A DNA stretch of 64,000 bases from Merluccius polli (Eukaryota; Chordata; Actinopteri; Gadiformes; Merlucciidae). A program made the translations under genes and the position numbers. The DNA is taken from contig JAOPHQ010005145.1 of the NCBI GenBank assembly GCA_030340625.1, positions 62,001 through 126,000 of the forward strand, read 5' to 3'. The notes under the pieces are model-generated. The model worked only from the letters and a program-made list of their open reading frames with translations, searched no databases and was not told the origin of the DNA. How positions within the stretch are numbered: the first letter of the stretch is position 1; each line of letters begins with the position of its first letter. This document shows, piece by piece, positions 1 through 12,300 of this stretch.

Positions 1-424
1 CTTGTAAAAGTGGAGCAAATCTGTTCTCCAGTAGAATCCCTGTGTCTTTGGTCGGTTTGCTCTTACTTTTTGTTTTAGCCACATTCCACGGCTGTTTTCT
101 CCTTGGTACTGGGGTTGAAGAGACCCTCCTGTGTGACGGCAGTGCAGGCCACTCAGTATCATCACGAGTCTCCAGGTGCTGGGTTCTGCCTGTTAACCGT
201 CTTCCCATATCTGAGGGAGGCGATTTATCTTTATGCCTTGGCTTTGCACAAAGCATTTGTCTGTTAGCCTGCTCCTTTCCACTGATTTGGGTCATCGGTA
301 GAGTGGTTTCATTCCCATATTGACCATTTACCTCCATGGTGACTTCGAGTCGCAGAATCTTTGTCTCCAGTACTGCTATCTTCTGGAGAAGTTTGTAGTA
401 GTCATCCGTGGAAAAGGGAGGCAT
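1..424 (-). CDS. Retrotransposon ORF1-like protein, N-terminal part, runs off the window
   Basis: An open reading frame starts with ATG at 424-422 on the minus strand and continues without a stop for 141 codons to the window edge. The protein begins MPPFSTDDYYKLLQKIAVLE, a short coiled-coil-like start. A basic, Ser/Pro-rich stretch follows, with a 'WPALP' motif, then 'KQPWNV', and 'ENRFAPLLQ' at the edge. I recognise this layout from the first ORF of fish non-LTR retrotransposons, where a nucleic-acid-binding or esterase-like region usually follows. That assignment is from memory of the family, not a search. It lies in the C3 intron upstream of the first visible exon and in the opposite orientation, so it is not part of C3. 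Open status over 141 codons suggests a fairly young insertion. Confidence 0.5.
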   Translation of the reverse strand, partial: MPPFSTDDYYKLLQKIAVLETKILRLEVTMEVNGQYGNETTLPMTQISGKEQANRQMLCAKPRHKDKSPPSDMGRRLTGRTQHLETRDDTEWPALPSHRRVSSTPVPRRKQPWNVAKTKSKSKPTKDTGILLENRFAPLLQ

Positions 425-715
425 CTTGTTGCTAATTAGCTTAGCTTAGCTGAGCTCCACAAATCCAGTCAGTATAGTGCAGGCTTATGCTGCTGATAGG
501 CCACACTCACAAAGTAAAAAGTGTTGAAATAATAGTGGTAGCCTTCAGATACTTTCATAAATTAAGCTCCCAGTGATTTAGAAGTATCCAGGACCCGCTT
601 TCCATAAATTTTGTAGCAAAAGGACAGGATTACAATGGGGAAAAAAAGAAAAGTAAGAAAGTAAGAGCGGAGAGCGAAGAGCGAAGCGTCTACTCGCGAA
701 GAGAGGGAGGGTCTG
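425..715 (-). mobile_element. Probable 5' leader of the same retroelement
   Basis: This stretch lies directly upstream of the minus-strand ORF1-like start. It ends in a GC-balanced, purine-rich block (GAGAGCGAAGAGCGAAGCG near 667). No plus-strand exon was found here. It is assigned to the element only by position; the exact 5' boundary is not visible. Confidence 0.3.
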
Positions 716-792
716 TTGCAAGCACCTCTACACTACTGCACTAGGCGCTTCACACACACCCTGTGCACACTCTGTGCACACCTTCACAGGGT

Positions 793-825
793 ACACACAC
801 ACACACACACACAACAAATGCACAA

Positions 826-866
<41 letters not shown>
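793..866. repeat. (CA)n and (TA)n microsatellites
   Basis: A run of alternating AC at about 793-812 and one of alternating AT at about 833-866 sit in the intron just upstream of the first C3 exon. Short ORFs over this region on both strands are products of the repeat. Confidence 0.9.
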
Positions 867-868
<2 letters not shown>

Positions 869-990
869 TGTATATATATATACAAACTAACTTTGTAGAG
901 TAGTTTGCTTTCAAATCAATTCCCGGCGTGTGAATGTGTGAACGTTTCAACTCTGATCGTGTGAATGGATGAATGTGTGCATCCCTACAG

Positions 991-1690
991 GTGCTGAGTA
1001 AGGGTAAGATCCTGCAGGCCAAGCGTCTGAGCTTGGGGGCCATGCAGAGTCTGGCCGTGACACTGAGGGTCTCCCAGGAGATGAAGCCCTCCTTCAGGGT
1101 GGTGGCCTACTACACTCTGCCCTGGCAGCTCTTGGAGGAGGTGGTGTCCGACTCCATCTGGGTGGACCTGGACGACGGCTGCGTGGGAGGGGTGAGTCCC
1201 CTCCTTGTGGTCCAGGGCTTAGGAGTAGCAAAAACCCAGTTCCTTTTTGTTCGCGCTGTCTTCACGCGGTCCCATGTGCTGTAATGTGGGGCTTCTGTCC
1301 TCCAGCTGAGTGTGGGACCGATGGGGGGCCGCCACCGCGACCTGGTCCCCGGGACGTCCTTCAGGTTCAACATCAGAGGTGACCCGGGGGCCAACGTCAA
1401 CTTGGTTGCCGTTGACAACGCTGTGTATCTGCTAAGCAAGCAGAGACTCACACAGAGTAAGGTGAGAATCAGGTGTGTGTGTGTGTCGTGTGTGTCAGTT
1501 GTGTGTGATACTATCTACCAGTCCTCTAGACCAGCACATGGACTCCCATTTTGTCCTCAGATTTGGAGGGCGGTGGAGAAGGGGGACATGGGCTGCACCC
1601 GAGGTGGGGGGAGGGACGGACTGAGGGTCTTCACCGACGCTGGGCTGCTCTTCGCCTCCAGCTCAGGCGCCAAAACCGCCATTAGACAAG
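991..1690 (+). CDS. c3: C3 exons for MG5/MG6 and linker
   Basis: Three exons (991-1191, 1306-1461, 1561-1690) encode the end of MG5, the first half of MG6 and the linker. They align along their length with human C3 'FRLVAYYTL', '[21 protein letters not shown]' and 'VFSDAGLTF' as FRVVAYYTL, LVAVDNAVYLLSKQRLTQSK and VFTDAGLLF. The Cys in DDGCVGG matches the one that bridges beta and alpha chains in C3; its partner is the Cys in GFCVAKP at about 10715. Introns are 114 and 99 bases. All borders are GT/AG and frames join without stops. Confidence 0.92.
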
Positions 1691-4600
1691 GTGAGCCAAG
1701 ATTAGCCCCTAAACCAACCCCTCTAGCCCAGACCAGGTGAGCCACTGGCCCCTACACCAGAACCCGTAGCCCAGACCAGGTGAGCCACTGGCCCCTACAC
1801 CAGAACCCGTAGCCCAGACCAGGTGAGCCACTGGCCCCTACACCAGAACCCGTAGCCCAGACCAGGTGAGCCACTGGCCCCTACACCAGAACCTCTAGCC
1901 CAGACCAGGTGAGCCACTGGCCCCTAAACCAGAACCCGTAGCCCAGACCAGGTGAGCCACTGGCCCCTACACTAGAACCTCTAGCCCAGACCAGGTGAGC
2001 CACTGGCCCCTACACTAGAACCTCTAGCCCAGACCAGGTGAGCCACTGGACCCTACACCAGAACCCGTAGCCCAGACCAGGTGAGCCACTGGACCCTACA
2101 CCAGAACCTATAGCCCAGACCAGGTGAGCCAAGACTAGCACCTCTACTGGGCTAAGACTATGGACTGGTACCAGGTAGGATTTAGAAAAATATACAAGCA
2201 TATATAACATCTTAGCTGTCTTCATTTGTTATCTCTTTAACAAGATCCTTTATTGGTCGCTTCATAGAAGAGAGTTGTTCCAGTATTTTACCACTTCCTT
2301 TAAAGCAGCCTTTAATGGGTTAATGTGTGCGTCTGTCCTCTCAGTGCTGAAGTGTCCCGTCAGTTCCAGAAGGAGGCGCTCTGCTGAGCTGTTGAAGCGC
2401 AGGGACCAGCTGGGTGAGTGTCCAATCAACCTCATGAAGGCAGTGGACCTTCTGGCCAAATAAGGAATAACGCCCCAACTCCTCCCTGCTCCTGAATAAC
2501 CGCTAGCGACTGCTAAATGACGTCGGCCGCCCGCCGCTCCTAGCGTCGCAGCGAGTGACGGGTCGAATGCAAAGACCACATTTCACTGTGTAGAACTTGG
2601 ACACCTGCAATGATGAATAAAGCTTCTTCCTGCTCCAGAGGCCCAGTACCAGGACGAGCTGCAGCAGCGCTGCTGCAGGGACGGCCTGCGGGACGTGGCC
2701 ATGCCCTACTCCTGCACCCGCCGCTCGCTCTACATCACCGAGGGCTGGGAGTGCATCCGCGCCTTCCGCTACTGCTGTGCACACCTGCGTGGCCAGGTGT
2801 TGGACACCAGCCGGCCCACCACACCTCCACCTCTGACAACCACTCCACCTCCGACAACCACCACCCCGCCTCCACCTCCGACAACCGACCCCCTGTCATC
2901 AGGCAGGTTGGGTCCAACCAGTGGTAACGAGTTGTAATGACTGAAACCTGTGATGTTCAAATGTCAAACTTATGGGAAATACCTTATTATTACATGGTAA
3001 CGTTACCCTATTACTCCAGTAAATAGAGATGATCTTAGTAACAACATGGTAACGTTACCCTATTACTCCAGTAAATAGAGATGATCTTAGTAACGACATG
3101 GTAACGTTACCCTATTACTCCAGTAAATAGAGACGATCTTAGTAACAACATGGTAACGTTACCTTATTACTCCAGTAAATAGAGATGATCTTAGTAACGA
3201 CATGGTAACGTTACCTTATTACTCCAGTAAATAGAGACGATCTTAGTAACGACATGGTAACGTTACCTTATTACTCCAGTAAATAGAGACGATCTTAGTA
3301 ACGACATGGTAACGTTACCTTATTACTCCAGTAAATAGAGACGATCATAGTAACGACATGGTAACGTTACCTTATTACTCCAGTAAATAGAGACGATCTT
3401 AGTAACGACATGGTAACGTTACCTTATTACTCCAGTAAATAGAGACGATCATAGTAACGACATGGTAACGTTACCTTATTACTCCAGTAAATAGAGACGA
3501 TCTTAGTAACGACATGGTAACGTTACCTTATTACTCCAGTAAATAGAGATGATCTTAGTAACGACATGGTAACGTTACCTTATTACTCCAGTAAATAGAG
3601 ACGATCTTAGTAACGACATGGTAACGTTACCTTATTACTCCAGTAAATAGAGATGATCTTAGTAACGACATGGTAACGTTACCTTATTACTCCAGTAAAT
3701 AGAGATGATCTTAGTAACGACATGGTAACGTTACCTTATTACTCCAGTAAATAGAGATGATCTTAGTAACGACATGGTAACGTTACCTTATTACTCCAGT
3801 AAATAGAGATGATCTTAGTAACGACATGGTAACGTTACCTTATTACTCCAGTAAATAGAGATGATCTTAGTAACGACATGGTAACGTTACCTTATTACTC
3901 CAGTAAATAGAGCGTAACAGTGACTCCGCCCCCTTTTTAACAGCTCCGGTGCCGGAAGTAAATTTCCCATGCATTTATCTCGTCCACTTTTCGTATAATC
4001 CGTATAAAAAGAGTATTAAGCCTTTAACCAATAAGCCGATCGTTCGTTGTGGTAGTCGTGACCATATTATGTTTGATTCGGGCATAAAAAGAATTTGGAA
4101 AACGGAAGAAAAGCCAAAGGTACAATAAGACTGTACATTATTTTGTTGACCGAGTGAGGAACTACTCATCCCGAATCAAACATAATATGGTCACGACTAC
4201 CATAACGAACGATTGGCTTGGTTCAAGTCTTAATACTCTTTTTATAAGGATTATACGAAAAGTGGACGAGATAAATGCACGGGAAATTTACTTCCGGCAC
4301 CGGAGCTGTTAAAAAGGGGCGGTCACTGTTACGCTCTATAGAGACGACCTTAGTAACGACATGGTAACGTTACCTTATTACTCCAGTAAATAGAGATGAC
4401 CTTAGTAACGACATGGTAACGTTACCTTATTACTCCAGTAAATAGAGACGATCTTAGTAACGACATGGTAACGTTACCTTATTACTCCAGTAAATAGAGA
4501 CGATCTTAGTAACGACATGGTAACGTTACCTTATTACTCCAGTAAATAGAGATGACCTTAGTAACGACATGGTAACGTTACCTTATTACTCCAGTAAATA

Positions 4601-6310
4601 GAGACGATCTTAGTAACGACATGGTAACGTTACCTTATTACTCCAGTAAATAGAGACGATCTTAGTAACGACATGGTAACGTTACCTTATTACTCCAGTA
4701 AATAGAGACGATCTTAGTAACGTCATGGTAACGTTACCTTATTACTCCAGTAAATAGAGATGACCTTAGTAACGACATGGTAACGTTACCTTATTACTCC
4801 AGTAAATAGAGATGATCTTAGTAACGACATGGTAACGTTACCTTATTACTCCAGTAAATAGAGACGATCTTAGTAACGACATGGTAACGTTACCTTATTA
4901 CTCCAGTAAATAGAGACGACCTTAGTAACGACATGGTAACGTTACCTTATTACTCCAGTAAATAGAGACGACCTTAGTAACGACATGGTAACGTTACCTT
5001 ATTACTCCAGTAAATAGAGATGATCTTAGTAACGACATGGTAACGTTACCTTATTACTCCAGTAAATAGAGACGATCTTAGTAACGACATGGTAACGTTA
5101 CCTTATTACTCCAGTAAATAGAGACGACCTTAGTAACGACATGGTAACGTTACCTTATTACTCCAGTAAATAGAGACGACCTTAGTAACGTCATGGTAAC
5201 GTTACCTTATTACTCCAGTAAATAGAGATGATCTTAGTAACGACATGGTAACGTTACCTTATTACTCCAGTAAATAGAGATGACCTTAGTAACGACATGG
5301 TAACGTTACCTTATTACTCCAGTAAATAGAGACGATCTTAGTAACGACATGGTAACGTTACCTTATTACTCCAGTAAATAGAGACGATCTTAGTAACGAC
5401 ATGGTAACGTTACCTTATTACTCCAGTAAATAGAGACGATCTTAGTAACGACATGGTAACGTTACCTTATTACTCCAGTAAATAGAGACGATATTAGTAA
5501 CGACATGGTAACGTTACCTTATTACTCCAGTAAATAGAGACGATCTTAGTAACGACATGGTAACGTTACCTTATTACTCCAGTAAATAGAGATGATCTTA
5601 GTAACGACATGGTAACGTTACCTTATTACTCCAGTAAATAGAGATGACCTTAGTAACGACATGGTAACGTTACCTTATTACTCCAGTAAATAGAGACGAT
5701 CTTAGTAATGACATGGTAACGTTACCTTATTACTCCAGTAAATAGAGACGATCTTAGTAACGACATGGTAACGTTACCTTATTACTCCAGTAAATAGAGA
5801 CGATCTTAGTAACGACATGGTAACGTTACCTTATTACTCCAGTAAATAGAGATGACCTTAGTAACGACATGGTAACGTTACCTTATTACTCCAGTAAATA
5901 GAGACGATCTTAGTAACGACATGGTAACGTTACCTTATTACTCCAGTAAATAGAGACGATCTTAGTAATGACATGGTAACGTTACCTTATTACTCCAGTA
6001 AATAGAGACGATCTTAGTAACGACATGGTAACGTTACCTTATTACTCCAGTAAATAGAGACGATATTAGTAACGACATGGTAACGTTACCTTATTACTCC
6101 AGTAAATAGAGATGATCTTAGTAACGACATGGTAACGTTACCTTATCACCCCCCCTCATGAGTCCGGTCCAAGTTGACAGTTATTAATGACTATTAATGG
6201 TTATAAGACTGCTTATGTTACGATCACATCATGGCCGTGCGTGTTATTGAAAAATAATCAACACCCCTCCAGCCAATCAGAATCGAGTATTTACCCGGCC
6301 ATGGTATAAT

Positions 6311-6342
<32 letters not shown>

Positions 6343-9300
6343 CAGTATATAGGTAATGTGATTTACTTAAAGAATCCTAACCCCTATCTACTCCTTAATG
6401 ACATGTATCTAAAATTGCCTGTATGTCTCCACTGAATACTAAATATATATACAATATGTATAAGTTCAATGGTTCCACATGCCGTTGGCATCGGAGGGGG
6501 CGGTGATGGTGGAAAGGGTGGTGGAGCCGGTGATGGTGGAGGTGGGGGTGATGCTGGAGGGCGGGGTGATGCTGAAGGAGGGGGCGCCGTTGGTGGAGGA
6601 TGAGGAGGGCGGCGGCGGTGAAGACGAAGGACAGTACCTGACAGAGTACGACGTGTATCTTCGCGACAACTTCGTTGCATCGTGGCTGTGGCAGGATGTC
6701 GACCTCCCGCGCACGCCAGACGGACGGGACGGGTAAGCCCCGCCCCCTTGTACAAAGCCCCGCCCCCTTGTACAAAGACCCGCCCCCTTGTACAAAGCCC
6801 CGCCCCCTTGTACAAAGACAGACTTTTTAGGCTTAGTTTATTTCGGTCCAACTTAAACAACTCAATTATATATGACAACTGAAGGCCCTGTCGCCCCAGG
6901 TCCGGAGCTCGGTCCTGACGCCCCAGGTCCGGAGCTCGGTCCTGACGCCCCTGGTCCGAAGCTCGGTCCTGACACCCCAGGTCCGGAGCTCGGTCCTGTC
7001 GCCCCAGGTCTGAGGCTCGGTCCTGACGCCCCAGGTCTGAGGCTCGGTCCTGACGCCCCAGGTCCGGAGCTCGGTCCTGACGCCCCAGGTCTGAGGCTCG
7101 GTCCTGATGCCCCAGGTCCGAGGCTCGGTCCTGTCGCCCCAGGTCCGAGGCTCGGTCCTGTCGCCCCAGGTCTGAGGCTCGGTCCTGTCGCCCCAGGTCC
7201 GAGGCTCGATCCTGACGCCCCAGGTCCGGAGCTCGATCCTGGGGGATTTGAGGGTGGTTGTGTCTGCAGACCTGAGGGATCGGGTAGAGGAGAGGTGGAG
7301 GAGGAGGTCGGAGAGGTAGGGAGGGGTTATTCATGGATTTGTAGGTGATGAGTGGTATTTTGAAGTGAATCCTGTATTCAAACGGGAGCCAGTGGAGGTC
7401 GTGAAGGACGGGGGTGATGTGATCTCGGTGAGTGGAGGTGAGCATGCGGGCTGCAGAGTTGGACATATTGTAGTTTGTTAGCGCTGTTGCAGTAGTCGAG
7501 TCTGGAAGTAACAAGGGCGTGAATGAGCAGCAGCAGACAGGGAGGGTCACGGATGATTCCTAGGTTGCGGACCTGGGTGGAGGGGGTGACAGTGGAGCCA
7601 TCATTGTTGAGAAAGGAGGTCTGAGTGGAGCGGGTGAGGGAGTTGGGGCCGACCATGAGGATTTCAGATTTATTGCGGTTGAGTTTGAGGAAGTTCTGTT
7701 GCATCCATGGTTTCATGTCAGTGAGGCGGGTGGAGTGCGTGGCTGAGGTGATGGTTTTGGAGGAGAGGTAGAGTTGGGGGTCATCCGCGTAGCACTGGAA
7801 ACGTAGGCCCTGATGGCGAAGGAAGCCGAATTGGAAAGGTTCATGGGGGGAGGGTTCATTGTTGTTTAGGGATCAGGTGTTGAACAGTGTGAATTTAAGG
7901 TGTGATTGTTTCTGAGTGGCTGGGTTGCTTTGGCCAAGGTTCGTAGGCATGCGGAGTGCAGGAGGACAGTTAGCAGGATGCTAACTACCTAGCTGCTGGC
8001 TAACTGGGCGACAGTGGTGATGTGTGGTGGGCAGAGATGGGAAGATCCAGTAGTGCAAGCTGTCAGGAGAGCCTCCAACAGCAAGTAGCGGTTGCAGAAA
8101 AAAGTAAGAACCAGGAGACATTATCTGGTGTAGCTGCTACATTACCTGGTGTAGCTGCTACATTAGCTGGTCTAGCTGCTACATTACCTGGTGTAGCTGC
8201 TACATTAGCTGGTGTAGCTCTGACCACAGCCCTTTCTTTTAGTCGCAATACCTTACAGAGTCCTATTCATGAACATACAAGGCCTATCTGATTGTCTTTA
8301 ATGGCAATAGACTCACCGATATTGCACATCTACGGACAGCTTGGGTTTCTCTTTGTATCTGCCTGCCATTGGTTTCACAAAAATCTGTTTATCATGTAGG
8401 CACAACTTTCTGTCAATAAAGTCTGTTAATAAAGAGGCATTTGAGGTATACTGTTTTAAAAATATACAAAAGGTATCAAATGTAGTGACTGCTAGCTAGC
8501 TTACTCTCTGGAAAGAACCGGAATGAACCTTATTGCCGCCTGAAGGTATCAATACCGTTGGATGGGTACATCCGCCCCAGTGCTGTGTGAGGCCACCAAC
8601 TCTAGGTGGCGATAATGAGCACCAGGTGTAAAACACAGCCAATGAAGAGCACGAACAATTGAAACATTGAAAAATTGAACGCTTCACAGACTGTATTGAC
8701 AGAAAGTTGCTACTACATGATAAACAGATGTTTGTGAAACCAAAGGCATGCAGATACAAAGAGGACGACCCAAGCTGTCCGTAGACGTGAAATATTGGTG
8801 AGCTTATTGCCATTAAAGACAATCAGATAGGGCTTCTATTTTCATGAATAGTAGTCGCATGCGGCTACACCTAACCAATGAACTAATGAACCACTCTTCA
8901 TTTAAACGCTTCATGATCAACTCGGTCATGAAGTGAAAGCCGCTGTGGTGTGGTGCCAGTGGGGGGTGCTAATGTGTCATGTGACCTACAGGTTGGCGTC
9001 TGTCACCATGCTGTCCGCCCTCCCAGACAGCATCACCGAATGGAGCATCATGGCCATCAGCGCATCCCCAGATACAGGTAGAGAGAGTGAGAGAGTGAGA
9101 GACACCAATATTTAACTTACGGTACAAAGTGTGTTCTTGTTTACTTGTTAGTTTCATGTAAGCCCAGGGGGGTTTCAGCTTGGTCCAAACAGAACATAGA
9201 AAAACAAGATCTTTGGACTGTAAACAACATGGGAGTTTATTGCTCTATTGTGGGGAAATGAGACTCTTTCACAATTCTCCAATCTTGCTTCATTACAGCA

Positions 9301-12300
9301 TCAGTTGGTGTATACCGAAATAGTTTGATGGTCCAGTCACAGCAGTGTTGATTTTAGTATTTGAGTATAAAAATATTTAAAAATTTAAATAATGTGAACA
9401 GGGAGAGAGGGCCTGATTTTCGCAATATTGCGAAGGTGGTAGAATGAGAATTTGACAATTTGGTGGATGTGGGGCTCAAGGGAGAGGGTGGCATCAAGGT
9501 TACACCAAGGTTGTGAACCTGGGAGGACGGGGAGACAGTGGTGCCATCAATGATGAGTGTGGGTTTGTGGATTCTGCTGAGGGTCGACTTGGAGCCGATG
9601 AGGAGTTTAGTTTTGTCACTGTTGAGTTTGAGGAAATTTTGTTGCATCCAGATTTTTATGGAAGGCAGACAGGAGTTAATGTGGGAGAGGGTTGGGTTGT
9701 GGAAAGATTTGGTGCTGAAGTATATCTGAGTGTCATCAGCATAGCAGTGGAATCCAGATTGAAATGGCGAAGATTGTAAATGATGAAAAGGAGTGGGCCG
9801 AGTACAGCACCTTGGGGAACACCGTACATGACTGTGGATGTGACAGAGGAGTGGTTGGGAAGAGAAATTAAGTGTGATCTGTTAGGGGTAGGACCGGAAC
9901 CAGCTCTGTGCGGTGCCCTCGATACCGAGGTCTACCAGTCTGGTGAGCAGGACTTAGTGGCTTACAGTATCGAAGGCTGCACTCAGGTTCGAGAAGGATG
10001 AGGATGTTTAGGGCTCCATTTTCAGCAGAGGTGAGGAGATCATCAAGTTCTTTAAGGAGGGCTGTAGAGTGGGTGAAAACCTGACTGGAGGGGTTCAAAT
10101 AGGTTATTGGAGTGCAAGTGGGTTTGGAGTTGTGTTCCTACGTTCCAAAGTTTTAAAGAGGAAGGGGAGATTAGAGATTTGCCGACATGAGTTGAAGCAG
10201 GATGGATCAAGACCAGGTTTTTTGAGGACTGGGGAGACGGCGGCAGTTTTGAAGGTGGAGGGGACAATACTTTGGGACAGTGAGCAGTTAGGTGGTAAGA
10301 GGCTGGTGAGGTAGGAGCTTAGGACAGGAAGGCATGCCTTCAGCAGGGGGGTGGGAAGGGGGTTGAGGGAGCAGGTTGTGGGTTTGGATGAGCTGATGAG
10401 TTTGGAGATGATGGAGGGGGCAACTGGAGTGAAGTGGGAGAGGCGGACATGAGGGGGAGGGGTAGGGAGGTCAAGGGGGATGGAGAGGAGAGGGGCTGGG
10501 ATGGGGCCTGCTGGGTCAGACAGAAGGGCCAGTGATTTAGTAATCTTGATGCATGTTACGATGCATTACGAAAACAACAAGACAACTTCCACTGACTCAC
10601 CCACTCCCTCTATCACTCTCACGCACTCCCTCACTCACTCACTCCCTCCCTCCCTCACTCACTCACTCGCTCACTCACTCACTCACACCAGTATAATCCT
10701 GTCCTCAGGCTTCTGTGTGGCCAAGCCTTACAACGTGAGAGCCCGGAAGAACTTCTTCGTGGACCTGAAGCTGCCGCACTCTGTGGCGCGCCACGAGCAG
10801 ATCCAGATCAAAGCTGTGCTCCATAACTATGGACAGGAGAGCTTACATGTAATAACCCTGTAGAACATGGTAACACCTCAGAACACGCTAACATAACAAG
10901 CTACCAGTAAGCTAACATAGCACACCACAGAACACAATCCCCTAAAATGCCACAGAACATGCTTATAACACAGAGCACGCTAGGCTAACACCTAAGAACA
11001 TGCTAAGATAACAGAACATATCAGACATATCAGAACATGCTAGGGTAACACCTAAAGTGCATGCTAAGATAATGGAACATGCTAACAGCACAGAAAACTT
11101 CTCACACCTCAGAACATGTTAACACCTCAGAACATGTTAACATCACAGAACATGCTAACACCTCAGAACATGTTAATATCACAGAACATGTTAACATAAA
11201 AAAAACATGTTAACAGCACAGAACACGCCAACACCTCAGAACATGTTAACATCACAGAACATGTTAACATCACAGAACATGTTAACACCTCAGAACATGT
11301 TAATATCACAGAACATGTTAACATAAAAAAACATGTTAACAGCACATAACATGTTAACAGCACAGAACACGCCAACACCTCAGAACATGTTAACATCACA
11401 GAACATGTTAACACCTCAGAACATGGTAACATCACAGAACATGTTAACATCACAAAACATGTTAACATCACAGAACACACTAACACCTCAGAACATGTTA
11501 ATATCACAGAACATGTTAACACCACAGAACATGTTAACACCTCAGAACATGTTAACACCTCAGAACATGTTAACATCACAGAACATGCTAACACCTCAGA
11601 ACATGTTAATATCACAGAACATGCTAACACCTCAGAACATGTTAATATCACACAACATGTTAACATCACAGAACACACTAACACCTCAGAACATGTTAAT
11701 ATCACAGAACATGTTAACACCTCAGAACATGTTAACACCTCAGAACATGTTAACATCACAGAACATGCTAACACCTCAGAACATGTTAATATCACACAAC
11801 ATGTTAACACCTCAGAACATGTTAACACCTCAGAACATGTTAACACCTCAGAACATGTTAATATCACAGAACATGTTAACACCTCAGAACATGTTAACAC
11901 CTCAGAACATGTTAACACCTCAGAACATGTTAATATCACAGAACATGCTAACACCTCAGAACATGTTAATATCACATAACATGTTAACACCTCAGAAAAT
12001 GTTAATATCACAGAGCATGTTAACACCTCAGAACATGTTAACACCTCAGAACATGTTAATATCACAGAACATGTTAACACCTCAGAACATGTTAACATTA
12101 CAGAACATGCTAACACCTCAGAACATGTTAATATCACACAACATGTTAACACCTCAGAACATGTTAACACCTCAGAACATGTTAACACCTCAGAACATGT
12201 TAATATCACAGAACATGTTAATATCACAGAACATGTTAACACCTCAGAACATGTTAACACCTCAGAACATGTTAATATCACAGAACATGCTAACACCTCA

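Noticed and set aside
6384..7550. 388-residue minus-strand ORF
   Set aside because: It joins LINE remnants, a 27-bp minisatellite and the antisense of the C3 exon at 6.6 kb; the RDRASDLGRQ part is repeat.
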